From Bacteroidales bacterium UBA3764 (GTDB lineage Bacteria; Bacteroidota; Bacteroidia; Bacteroidales; UBA932), in NCBI GenBank assembly GCA_002371115.1, contig DFFY01000077.1, forward strand, positions 8,623 to 36,365: a DNA stretch of 27,743 nucleotides. Reading direction: 5' to 3'. The position numbers and the translations under genes were made by a program. The notes beneath the pieces are model-generated. The model was not told where the DNA came from. It ran no database searches and saw nothing but the letters and a program-made list of their open reading frames with translations. Each line of letters begins with the position of its first letter. Position 1 is the first letter of the stretch. This document shows positions 8,404 to 16,217 of this stretch, piece after piece.

Positions 8404-8468
8404 GTAGAGTACACTGACCTGCGCCAGGAGGGAGGCCCACCGGTGGCGCAATGCTGGAAGCCAGCGGA

Positions 8469-11400
8469 TTATTCTGCCACCTGCAACGTGTCCACGGAGC
8501 GCTCGGTGTGGTAGGAGCCGCCCGAAGCAGCGTGCAGCATAGCCTCCAGGTTGGCCACGATGGCCTCCGAGAGGTCCGTGTCCCCGTACTGCTTGCACAC
8601 GTCGGAGACATACAGCAGCACACGCGAGGCGGTTTCGAACTCATGGGAGCCCAGGGAGCCCCACTCCAGGTAGAAGCGGGCGGTTTCCGTGAGCTGGTCC
8701 CCAAAGCGGGCGGCCAGGTCACGGGCCTTCTCATAGTCGTCCAGATAGTAATAATTCTCTATCATCTGGGCCACCATGTAGTCGTTGCCGACAAAGCCCA
8801 CGGGGATGGTTTCCAGCGGGAAATTCTTCTCCGGGAAATTCTCCTGGCACAGATTCATGATTTCATGAGCCTTCTCCTCCTCTCCGGCATCAATCAGGGC
8901 GTTGGCCACCGTGAGGAACAACTGCCGCTGGCTGAGCACGCCCAGGAAGGTGTACATGTTCTGGTAGTCCACAAAGTAGTCTGTGCGCTTGAGGGCATCC
9001 CACTTGTACTTGGTCTTGAAATCCTGATACAGCTGCAGGGCGTCCACCTTGCCGGCATCCGTGGAACTCACCTTGTTGCGGATGGGCGTAAAGCGGTAAG
9101 AGAAGCCGTCGAACATCAGGTAATCCTTGATGCCCACGTTCAGGTCCCCGCCCATGTTGAGCAGGTTCAGCGGACGGTCCCACTCATAGGTGGACAGGAA
9201 GTCCAGCAGGAACAGCTCCGGCTTGGAGAGGTAGTTCTTGTCCTTGGACATGGAAAGCATGATCTGCTCCGGAATCTCGTCGGCAAACTTCTCCGGGACA
9301 ATCCCATACTTGAGACAGTTCTCCTTGTTCACCGGTATCACCACGTTGCGTGCGCAGATGAAATCCAGCTTGCGGCCGCTCTCCAGCGGCACCTTCATCT
9401 TGGGGTCCCTGAACACGCTCATCACATCCGACAGGAGCATGGGCGAACCATCGTCATAGGCAATGTACACGAACTCGTTGGTGCCGTACAGGTACTGCTC
9501 CTGCGACACGGTGAGCTTGAGCGGTTTGCTCTCGTTGCAGGCCCATTTCATCTGGTCGATGTACCAGTCCGTGCCCAGCAGCGAGGTATTCACCACGCGG
9601 ACGTCCGTGCGCACGCCTTCAATCTCCTGGGCGTACCACAGCGGGAAGGTGTCGTTGTCCCCGTGGGTGACCAGCAGGCCGTTCTCCCCTACCGAGTTCA
9701 GGTAGTTCCAGGCCATCTCAGGCGCGGTATAGCGGTGGGAGCGGTCGTGGTCGTCCCAGTTCTGGGCAGCCATGAGCACAGGGACGCACAGGCACAGGGC
9801 CGACACGCCACCGGCGACGGCGGCAGCGGGCACCTTCCTGGCGGCGCGGGAAAGCCACTCGTACAGGGCCGCTACGCCCAGGCCAATCCAGATGGCGAAC
9901 ATATAGAAGGACCCGGCATAGGCATAGTCGCGCTCACGGACCTGATAAGGCGGCTGGTTCAGATACAGGACGATGGCGATGCCCGTCATGAAGAACATCA
10001 GGAAGACAATCCAGCTGCCGCGCTTGTCTTTGTCGTACTGGAACACCAGGCCCAGCAGGCCCAGCAGCAGCGGCAGGAAGAAGTAATGGTTCTTGCCCTT
10101 GTTCTCCCGCAGCGGCGCCGGCGCATCCGACTGGTCCCCCAGGCGGAGTTCGTCCAAAAAGCCGATTCCGCTCTCCCAGTTGCCGTCGAAGATATTGCCC
10201 GGCAGCGGGGAATGGATGTCGTTCTGGCGGCCCACGAAGTTCCACATGAAGTAGCGCCAGTACATCCAGTTGAGCTGATAGTCAAAGAAATAGGCCATAT
10301 TGGCACCGAAGCTGGGCTTGCGGTACTTGGAGCCCTTTACCCGCGTGCCTTTCCCCTGGGTATAAGTCTCGTAAAAATCCACGTAACGCGGGTCTGCCGA
10401 GGACCACATGCGCGGGAACAGCATCTTGCCTTCCGGCAAATAGTCGGCATCGGCAGGAGCCTCCGCCTTCACGTATTTTCCGTCCAGCGGCGCCCAGTAT
10501 TTTTCCTGCTTGAGGTCATACGGGGCGTCAAAATACTGTCCGTACACCAGCGGCGCGGAGCCGTACTGCTCGCGGTTCAGGTAGCGCACCAGCGTGTAAG
10601 GATTGTCCGGCTGATACTCGTTGGTGGGCGTTTTTACGCTGGAGCGGATAATGACCATGGAGAAGAGCGAGAATCCCATCACCAGCGTAGTGACGCACAG
10701 GGTAACCGTGTTCCAGAACACCTTCCCTTTCTTGAGCGTGGCGAACAGCGCCCAGAAACACAGGGCCAGCAGCCCCACCAGGAAGAACAGCGCACCGGTG
10801 TTGTACGGCAGGCCCAGGCTGTTCACGAAGATGCGGTCAAAGAACGCCGCCAGCTTGGGCAGGTACGGGATAAAGAGGAACACCAGCAGGAACTCGATGA
10901 CCACGCCAATCGCAAAAATACCCACAAGCTGCTTGAAGGGCAGTTTTTTGCCCTCGTTCATGCGATAGTAGTACATGAACACGAAGGCCGGGATGGTCAG
11001 GAGGTTCAGCAGATGTACGCCGATACTCAGGCCCATCAGGAAGGCGATGAGCACAATCCAGCGGCGGGCGTGGGGTTCATCCGCATGGTCGTACCACTGG
11101 CACATGGCCCAGAAAACCAGCGCCGTAAAGAGGGAACTCATGGCATAGACCTCGCCCTCCACCGCACTGAACCAGAATGTGTCGCTGAAGCAATAGGCCA
11201 GGGCGCCCACCGCTCCGGAGCCGAGGATGGCAATGGCCCGGCCCGGGGAGATCTCTCCGCTCACTTCGCTCGGTCGAGATGACAATTTTGTCATTCCGAG
11301 CGACCCTTTTGTCATTCCGAGCGAAGTCGAGGAATCTCCTGCCAGAACCCTTTTTGCAAAAAAGACAATGGTGAAGTACAGCAGGAAAATGGTGAGTGCG

Positions 11401-11660
11401 CTCAGGATGGCGTTCATGGCGTTCACCGCCACTGCAGCCTGCTCCGGCTTCACAGGAATGGTGAAGAAGCGCGCAACCAACTGGAACACAGGGTTTCCCG
11501 GCGGGTGTCCCACCTCCAGTTTATAGGACGAAGCGATAAACTCTCCACAGTCCCAGAAAGAGGCGGTGGGTTCTATGGTGGAGAGGTAGGTGAACGCCGC
11601 CACCGCGAACACGGTGAGCGCCACCATCCAATTCCACTTCTTAAAGACTTTTTGATTCAT
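8469..11660 (-). CDS. DUF2723 family membrane protein, probable GT-C type protein O-glycosyltransferase
   Basis: Large polytopic membrane protein, 1,063 residues from the ATG at 11660 (a GTG two codons earlier is also possible). The N-terminus carries the DUF2723 signature: a first helix, then ASFWDCGEFIASSYKLEVGH with acidic residues in a loop, as in GT-C glycosyltransferases, and later FSDTFWFSAVEGEVYA. About ten further hydrophobic segments run to around residue 640. After them comes a soluble part with a helical, TPR-like C-terminus (about residues 850-1040). Eukaryotic TMEM260, which shares DUF2723, is a protein O-mannosyltransferase, so a similar role on exported proteins is plausible here but unproven. 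Residues 108-138 are not native-looking: they are encoded by a 93-bp palindromic repeat inserted in frame in a loop between two helices. Confidence 0.88.
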   Translation of the reverse strand: MNQKVFKKWNWMVALTVFAVAAFTYLSTIEPTASFWDCGEFIASSYKLEVGHPPGNPVFQLVARFFTIPVKPEQAAVAVNAMNAILSALTIFLLYFTIVFFAKRVLAGDSSTSLGMTKGSLGMTKLSSRPSEVSGEISPGRAIAILGSGAVGALAYCFSDTFWFSAVEGEVYAMSSLFTALVFWAMCQWYDHADEPHARRWIVLIAFLMGLSIGVHLLNLLTIPAFVFMYYYRMNEGKKLPFKQLVGIFAIGVVIEFLLVFLFIPYLPKLAAFFDRIFVNSLGLPYNTGALFFLVGLLALCFWALFATLKKGKVFWNTVTLCVTTLVMGFSLFSMVIIRSSVKTPTNEYQPDNPYTLVRYLNREQYGSAPLVYGQYFDAPYDLKQEKYWAPLDGKYVKAEAPADADYLPEGKMLFPRMWSSADPRYVDFYETYTQGKGTRVKGSKYRKPSFGANMAYFFDYQLNWMYWRYFMWNFVGRQNDIHSPLPGNIFDGNWESGIGFLDELRLGDQSDAPAPLRENKGKNHYFFLPLLLGLLGLVFQYDKDKRGSWIVFLMFFMTGIAIVLYLNQPPYQVRERDYAYAGSFYMFAIWIGLGVAALYEWLSRAARKVPAAAVAGGVSALCLCVPVLMAAQNWDDHDRSHRYTAPEMAWNYLNSVGENGLLVTHGDNDTFPLWYAQEIEGVRTDVRVVNTSLLGTDWYIDQMKWACNESKPLKLTVSQEQYLYGTNEFVYIAYDDGSPMLLSDVMSVFRDPKMKVPLESGRKLDFICARNVVIPVNKENCLKYGIVPEKFADEIPEQIMLSMSKDKNYLSKPELFLLDFLSTYEWDRPLNLLNMGGDLNVGIKDYLMFDGFSYRFTPIRNKVSSTDAGKVDALQLYQDFKTKYKWDALKRTDYFVDYQNMYTFLGVLSQRQLFLTVANALIDAGEEEKAHEIMNLCQENFPEKNFPLETIPVGFVGNDYMVAQMIENYYYLDDYEKARDLAARFGDQLTETARFYLEWGSLGSHEFETASRVLLYVSDVCKQYGDTDLSEAIVANLEAMLHAASGGSYHTERSVDTLQVAE
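11247..11339 (-). repeat. 93-bp palindromic repeat element inserted in frame in the DUF2723 gene
   Basis: The ends are inverted (GGAGAT / ATCTCC). Inside are two direct copies of TTTTGTCATTCCGAGCGA (11286-11303 and 11307-11324) and an inverted relative (TTCGCTCGG...GATGACAA, 11265-11285). The length is exactly 31 codons with no stop, so the host reading frame survives. The encoded peptide (DSSTSLGMTKGSLGMTK, then SSRPSEVSGEI) is low in complexity. From memory, this GTCATTCCGAGCGAAGTCGAG type is a dispersed repeat common in Bacteroidota and other genomes. Confidence 0.8.
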
Positions 11661-11675
11661 AGTCACAATACTGTA

Positions 11676-11709
11676 AAGCCTGCAAATTTAACAAAAACTT
11701 TGCAGGCTT
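11676..11709. repeat. Perfect 11-bp inverted repeat between the PCMD gene and the DUF2723 gene
   Basis: AAGCCTGCAAA (11676-11686) and TTTGCAGGCTT (11699-11709) pair perfectly around a 12-base loop. The hairpin lies 13 bases past the stop of the upstream lipoprotein operon and overlaps the -7 box of the DUF2723 promoter. There is no good T-run on the minus strand, so it could be a weak terminator, an operator, or both. Confidence 0.6.
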
Positions 11710-11714
11710 ACAAT
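11683..11714 (-). promoter_or_regulatory. Bacteroidota-type promoter of the DUF2723 gene
   Basis: On the minus strand ATTG (three of four bases of TTTG) is followed by 20 bases and then TAAATTTG. The -7 box is an exact consensus match, 22 bases upstream of the ATG at 11660, and lies partly in the arm and loop of the 11-bp inverted repeat. Confidence 0.55.
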
Positions 11715-11721
11715 ATCGGCA

Positions 11722-13314
11722 TTAATCGTACACCAGTTCAAACTCATCTACCCACAGGGTACTGCCACGGCCTCCGGTGAAATAGTCGCCCAGCGAACTG
11801 GAGGAGGCCACAATCACCAGATACCTGGGCGTTCGCGCGTTCCTGTATTCCAGCGGTATGTCAAAAGCCACATAGCCGTCGGTGGTCTCCGTAAGGGCAT
11901 ATCGGCCATACGCAATCACGCCCGGGTCATGGTCGAAGTCCACATAGGTGGCACTGGAACTGACCACATGGAACTGTTCCTGCCAGTCGGTGAGGGCAAT
12001 CAGGATATGCCCGGTATCCGGCTGCCCTTTCAGGCCTGCGTGCGCGGCATCGGCGTCCGTAACGGGTGTTGACTTATAGGCCGCATAGCCTTTCAGCGAC
12101 ACCGGTTTTCCGGTGAACGGAAGCCCCCAGGCCAGCTCCGCGCCCAAACCCTGCAATTTCACGAACTGCCCGGTGAACACGCTGCCGGCGGCAAACTTCA
12201 CCACGGCATAACTGCTCTCCATCCGGCAGGCCTTCTTGCCCGGACCGGCCACCGCCACAAATGTATCCTCCGGCGTTGTGGCGCTTCCCGTAAAGGACGC
12301 CGTAGCCTTGTTGGCGGAATCCCAAACCTGGGCACCGCCCTCTTCCCACGGATTCCACACCTTGCCGCTGGCATGCCAGGCGTCAAAACTCAGGTTGTCC
12401 GGTTGCACCGGCTCCGCCGTCTCAAAGGGCATCGGGGCCGATACTTCCTCTCCGTCCCGTACGCGGCACGCATACGCCGTTCCGGGCGTCAGGCCCGTCA
12501 GGCGGGCGGTGATGCCCACACCGGCCACGGTAACGTCCGTTGCCGGCACCCAGTCCGCTTCATCGGCATTCTTGTATTCAATAGCCACGTCGGTGCCGTC
12601 GGAGGTAAAAACACCGCGCACCCGGGCCGAGTAGCAATGGGCATCCACTTCGCTCACCGCCGTTGTCACTTCCAACTGCAAGGCCTTGAAGTGCCATTCC
12701 ACCTGCTCTCCACCGCTCAGTTCAACCAGGAAGCTGCGCTCGGTCACACAATCCAGCGTCATGGGGAAAGCCACCGGACGGGTGACCCGCGTCAGGTGCT
12801 GCTGGTCGCTCTCGTACCCGGTCGTACTCAGGATTCGCGACCCTTCCGCTTCCAGTTTCATGTCCTCGATGGTGACACTGGTCAGCGGACGGGTATCGGG
12901 CAGATACACATATACGCTCCGGGTATCCAGGTTGAAACGGGCTTCCTGCATTTGTCCGGCGCAGCGTACATACCGCTCAATGGGCTGGGTGGCCCTGATG
13001 GTCCATTCGTAGTCCTGGTAGGTATGCAGCACCACTTTCACGGGTGCCGTGAGGTCTATCCACTCCCCCAGGCCGGAGCAGGACGCCCCTTCCGAGAGCG
13101 TGTACTCCCGCACTTTCACCTGCCGCAAATCGGCGCTTTCTTCCAGGACGACGGCAACCTCGCGAGAGCCCGGGTCTATGCTGACCGACTTGGCCCCCTC
13201 CACGTCAAACGACACAATCGCCCCCAGTATCCTGGGATAGTCCAGGTCGTTGGGAAATGTGCAGCCAACGGCAAGCACACAAGCGAAAATAACTGGAAAC
13301 CAATGTCTTACCAT
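11722..13314 (-). CDS. PCMD domain lipoprotein (surface-type), last gene of the DUF4493 operon
   Basis: Secreted lipoprotein of 530 residues with lipobox LAVGC and cysteine at residue 18. The N-terminal half (about 25-210) resembles the Ig-like region that precedes PCMD domains in Bacteroidota (ILGAIVSFDVEGAKSV). An FN3-like segment follows (about 215-300; LTGLTPGTAYACRVRDGEEV). The C-terminal 225 residues form a PCMD module, 'putative carbohydrate metabolism domain', a predicted beta-sandwich with the motifs NLSFDAWHASGKVWNPWEEG, QVWDSANKATASF, LGDYFTGGRGSTLWVDEFEL. Despite the family name, no catalytic residues can be pointed to; ligand or carbohydrate binding is inference. Its start overlaps the end of the upstream barrel gene by seven bases. 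The C-terminal module closely resembles that of the gene at 14063-16213. Confidence 0.85.
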   Translation of the reverse strand: MVRHWFPVIFACVLAVGCTFPNDLDYPRILGAIVSFDVEGAKSVSIDPGSREVAVVLEESADLRQVKVREYTLSEGASCSGLGEWIDLTAPVKVVLHTYQDYEWTIRATQPIERYVRCAGQMQEARFNLDTRSVYVYLPDTRPLTSVTIEDMKLEAEGSRILSTTGYESDQQHLTRVTRPVAFPMTLDCVTERSFLVELSGGEQVEWHFKALQLEVTTAVSEVDAHCYSARVRGVFTSDGTDVAIEYKNADEADWVPATDVTVAGVGITARLTGLTPGTAYACRVRDGEEVSAPMPFETAEPVQPDNLSFDAWHASGKVWNPWEEGGAQVWDSANKATASFTGSATTPEDTFVAVAGPGKKACRMESSYAVVKFAAGSVFTGQFVKLQGLGAELAWGLPFTGKPVSLKGYAAYKSTPVTDADAAHAGLKGQPDTGHILIALTDWQEQFHVVSSSATYVDFDHDPGVIAYGRYALTETTDGYVAFDIPLEYRNARTPRYLVIVASSSSLGDYFTGGRGSTLWVDEFELVYD

Positions 13315-14066
13315 ATATAGAAATGCGCGCCAAAACGGATGGCCAGTAAGTCAATGTTCAATCCTGTTCCCAAACTGTTCCCGGTGCTGGTCTTCACCTG
13401 GTTTTCCGTCTGCCTGGTCAGCTTCCATGTCAAGTCCAGCAGCCCTACGGACACTTCAAAGTCAAAATTCTCATGCACGAAGAAGCAGATGCCGGGGTCC
13501 ACCCGCAGGGCCAGTTTCCAGTTGTCGTTGTAGGTTCCCTGCTTCAGGCCTTCCGCATCCTCGTACAGCATGCTCTGCGCATACCCGCCGTTGAGCGTTC
13601 CTTCCACAAACCAGCCAAAGACACGGCTGCCCATGAAAGGGACATAATAGCGGACGCCCGCTGCCAGGGCATACGACTGACGCTTGTAGTGCTGTCCGGC
13701 GATGTTCAGCCCCAAGTCCTCCGAGAGGGAAAGGGAGGCGTTGTTCAGGTCCACTCCCAGCCAGGAATACTCGAACCGCGCCACGGCGCTCAGGTTGTCG
13801 ATAAAGAAATACTCGAACGAGGGGGATATGCCGATGGTCCGGTAGCCGCCCTTCAGGTCACCGATGTATTTGGAAAGCACGGTGAAGCCCTCGTCATCTC
13901 CCAGAGAAAACTTGCGCCAGGATGCCGTGAGGCCGCCGCCGATGCTTCCCTTGGGGATGAACACTTTGTTCTTGCCCGCAAAGCCGCGGGTAAATTTCTC
14001 CTGGGCCTGTCCCGGAAGGGCGAGACAGGCGGCCAGGAGGAGGATAAGCATTTTTTTCATCGTCAT
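13308..14066 (-). CDS. Small outer-membrane beta-barrel protein
   Basis: Predicted outer-membrane protein of 252 residues. The signal peptide is MTMKKMLILLLAACLALPGQAQ. The mature part alternates amphipathic strands with aromatic ends (SIGGGLTASWRKFSL, GISPSFEYFFIDNLSAVARF, GVRYYVPFMGSRVFGWFVEG) and terminates in FGAHFYIW, an aromatic C-terminal strand as expected for barrel insertion. The start ATG at 14066 overlaps the TGA of the preceding gene (ATGA); a second in-frame ATG is at 14060. It is the only non-lipoprotein in the five-gene operon and could anchor or export its lipoprotein partners. No family name was recognised with confidence. Confidence 0.8.
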   Translation of the reverse strand: MTMKKMLILLLAACLALPGQAQEKFTRGFAGKNKVFIPKGSIGGGLTASWRKFSLGDDEGFTVLSKYIGDLKGGYRTIGISPSFEYFFIDNLSAVARFEYSWLGVDLNNASLSLSEDLGLNIAGQHYKRQSYALAAGVRYYVPFMGSRVFGWFVEGTLNGGYAQSMLYEDAEGLKQGTYNDNWKLALRVDPGICFFVHENFDFEVSVGLLDLTWKLTRQTENQVKTSTGNSLGTGLNIDLLAIRFGAHFYIW

Positions 14067-16213
14067 AAATTTCTATAGCCCACATATTCGCGGTCGGTCT
14101 CGGAGAGTTCGCCCGCATCATAGACCAGAGACAGCTCGTCCAGCCACAAAGTGGAGCCCTTGCCGCCGGTGAAGTAGTCGCCCAGGCGGGATGCAGCGCC
14201 CACAATCACCACATACCTGGGCGTACGGGCATCCCGGTACTGCAGCGGGAGCGTAAACTCCACATACCCGTCGGTAGCCGCATTGGACGTGTAATCGCAC
14301 ATGGCGATGATGGAAGGGTCGTCGTCCTGCAGGAACACCTTGTTGGACGTGTTCACCCGGAACTTGGCACTCCAGTCGCACAGGTACATCTTGATGGAAC
14401 AGGCGTCCATCTCGCCCTTCTTGGACGTATAAGGACTCTCGGCAAAGTCTATGGCCTTGGGACTGTACTTATAATAGCCGTGCAGGGCCACCGGACGGGA
14501 GGTGAAAGGAAGGCCCCAGTCCAGTTCCGCGCCCACGCCGGACACCTTTACAAAGTCGCCGATATAAATGTTTCCGGCAGCGAACTTGGTGATAATCACC
14601 ACGGTAACCGACGTGCTTTCCAGACGGGCGGCTTTTCCGCGCACCACATCGGACTCCTCCGGAGTGGTGGGAACGGTGCCGAAACTGGCCGTACCGCCGT
14701 TGGCCGAATCCCATACGCGGGAGGAAGCGCTGGCGCCCGGATACCAGGCGCTGCCGTCCTTGTACCAATCGTCAAGGCTCAGGTTGGGAATGGTACCGGC
14801 CTGGGCGGTGGTAAAGCTCACCTCACGGGTTTCCTCTTCTTTGTCGGTCTTTACGCGGAAAACGTATGCCGTAGCGGCCTGCAAACCGTACAGCTCCGCG
14901 CTGAAGGTGGCCGCCGCTTCATTGTAACGCACCGTGCCCGCATAGTCGGTCCAGTCGGCCTCTCCTTCCTTTTTCCATTGGAAGCGGAGTCCGGAAGGAC
15001 GCCCGTCCGTAAACCAGCGGCCGTTCAGGATGGCGAAGCCGGCCCACGGCTTCACCGACGTTGCTTCGGCATCGACAGGAGAAGTCACGGTTACGGCAAG
15101 GGCCGCCGCACAGTAATGGTTGCGCGTGTCTATCAAATCCAACGCAAACGTGTATTCTCCCATGGACAGGCCGGCGAGGAACGGTCCTAAGTCCACGGCG
15201 GTGTCCGTCGCGCCATAGTGGAGCGCAGGCACGCCGAGCCCCAGTGCAGTGAGGGCGGAAACGGTGGCGGAAGAAGCATCCACCAGCTGCACAAACTGCG
15301 GCAGCCCCGCCTCCAGGAGTTTGGCGTCACTGTGGCTCAGCGAAAGGGATTTGATGCCTTTGGGGGCGCTGAAAAGCACCCTGTTCACGCTTTCGCCGTC
15401 CCCTTTCTTCACCACAATTCCGTCGGCCAGGTCAAAACCGTCACCCTCCATGGAAGGAAGGCCGTCTCCGGAGAATTCCAGATTCAGGTCATAGTATTTC
15501 TCGTTCATGGAGTCGTCCACGAAAACCCGCACCAACGAGGCGCCGTCCTGGCTCTGCGTAGCGTCCAGCGTGAAGGAAAGGTGGTAGTGCTGACGCGCTT
15601 CCACGTGCTCAATGGTGACAGGACCCACCCGATACGCCGTTCCCTGGGCATTCACCATATACAGTTCCCATTTCAGGGACGATGCCGCCAGATAACCGGT
15701 TTTGGAGAGGGTTCCGCCCGCCTTGCCATAGACCAGGGCATCGTCGGACTCATTGGCTACGCTCACCTGATAATCCGTGAAGTAAGTATCCGTTTCCGCA
15801 TCAAATTCCACGGTAACCATCGTACGGGCGAGCGTAGCGGTAAGCGTTACGTCACACGTACGGTCAGGCTGGATGCGGGCCAGGCTCTCCCCTTCGTAAC
15901 GGGGAGCGTCCCAACTCACCGGCGTGTCCGGTCCGGAGACCGCCCGTACCGTGTAGTCCCCTGCCGGAAGCGCCAGCGGAGCGTCGGCCAGGCTGCGATA
16001 ATCGGGCACCAGCACCTTTTCGCCGCCCGCATCCGGCGTAATCTCCAAAGAAAAGGCAGGATCCGGCTCGCCGGCCTCCCCCTTCACGACGGTGGTCACC
16101 GCCGGATCGGCAGCCAGCCGCACGGAGAGATATCCGGTTCCCTGCGGCCGGTCCATCTCGCGCGAGCAGGCGGCAAGCGCCAGCAGCGCGACCAGACAAT
16201 ATTTTGTTTTCAT
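14063..16213 (-). CDS. DUF4493 and PCMD domain lipoprotein
   Basis: Modular secreted lipoprotein of 716 residues from the ATG at 16213; an upstream in-frame ATG at 16237 exists, but MKTKYCLVALLALAACSRE is the natural signal peptide, with the cysteine at residue 16. Modules in order: DUF4493-like N-domain (about 20-240; GTGYLSVRLA, WDAPRYEGES), an Ig-like module (about 255-375; SAPKGIKSLSLSHSDAKLL), an FN3-like module (about 390-470; LYGLQAATAYVFRVKTD) and a C-terminal PCMD module (about 475-700; RVWDSANGGTASFG, LGDYFTGGKGSTLWLDELSL). Four bases separate it from the upstream gene, and its stop overlaps the barrel start. It is likely displayed at the cell surface; ligand unknown. Confidence 0.85.
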   Translation of the reverse strand: MKTKYCLVALLALAACSREMDRPQGTGYLSVRLAADPAVTTVVKGEAGEPDPAFSLEITPDAGGEKVLVPDYRSLADAPLALPAGDYTVRAVSGPDTPVSWDAPRYEGESLARIQPDRTCDVTLTATLARTMVTVEFDAETDTYFTDYQVSVANESDDALVYGKAGGTLSKTGYLAASSLKWELYMVNAQGTAYRVGPVTIEHVEARQHYHLSFTLDATQSQDGASLVRVFVDDSMNEKYYDLNLEFSGDGLPSMEGDGFDLADGIVVKKGDGESVNRVLFSAPKGIKSLSLSHSDAKLLEAGLPQFVQLVDASSATVSALTALGLGVPALHYGATDTAVDLGPFLAGLSMGEYTFALDLIDTRNHYCAAALAVTVTSPVDAEATSVKPWAGFAILNGRWFTDGRPSGLRFQWKKEGEADWTDYAGTVRYNEAAATFSAELYGLQAATAYVFRVKTDKEEETREVSFTTAQAGTIPNLSLDDWYKDGSAWYPGASASSRVWDSANGGTASFGTVPTTPEESDVVRGKAARLESTSVTVVIITKFAAGNIYIGDFVKVSGVGAELDWGLPFTSRPVALHGYYKYSPKAIDFAESPYTSKKGEMDACSIKMYLCDWSAKFRVNTSNKVFLQDDDPSIIAMCDYTSNAATDGYVEFTLPLQYRDARTPRYVVIVGAASRLGDYFTGGKGSTLWLDELSLVYDAGELSETDREYVGYRNL

Positions 16214-16217
16214 CGGC

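Larger units (their letters stand above)
8282..8450. repeat. Cluster of GGCGCAGG palindromic repeats (REP/BIME-like)
   Basis: This gene-free stretch (8175-8468) contains seven copies of a core related to GGCGCAGG in both orientations: plus-strand copies near 8283, 8306, 8369 and 8444, and minus-strand copies near 8333, 8396 and 8418. Two of the pairs form similar 35-base stem-loops, listed separately. CTACTGACTTGCGCC and ACACTGACCTGCGCC are also near-direct repeats. No reading frame with protein-like content and no tRNA was seen. It lies downstream of the DUF2723 gene and upstream of the methyltransferase gene. Confidence 0.7.

Noticed and set aside
8282..8450. Possible short CRISPR array
   Set aside because: The repeated core is only about 8 bases, occurs in both orientations and has uneven spacing; no cas gene is nearby.
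8175..8468. A tRNA or small structured RNA gene in the gap
   Set aside because: No cloverleaf pattern, TTCGA-type T-loop or CCA end was found; the stem-loops are better explained as repeats.
8451..11282. A very long plus-strand open frame (over 900 codons)
   Set aside because: It is antisense to the DUF2723 gene, whose minus-strand protein has clear membrane helices and family motifs. The plus-strand translation is rich in His/Gln/Val/Arg with no recognisable domain, as expected for the antisense of a GC-rich gene.
11247..11339. The repetitive peptide in the DUF2723 protein as a native domain
   Set aside because: The DNA has palindromic ends, direct repeats and the look of a known dispersed repeat type, while the peptide is low-complexity and interrupts a conserved region.
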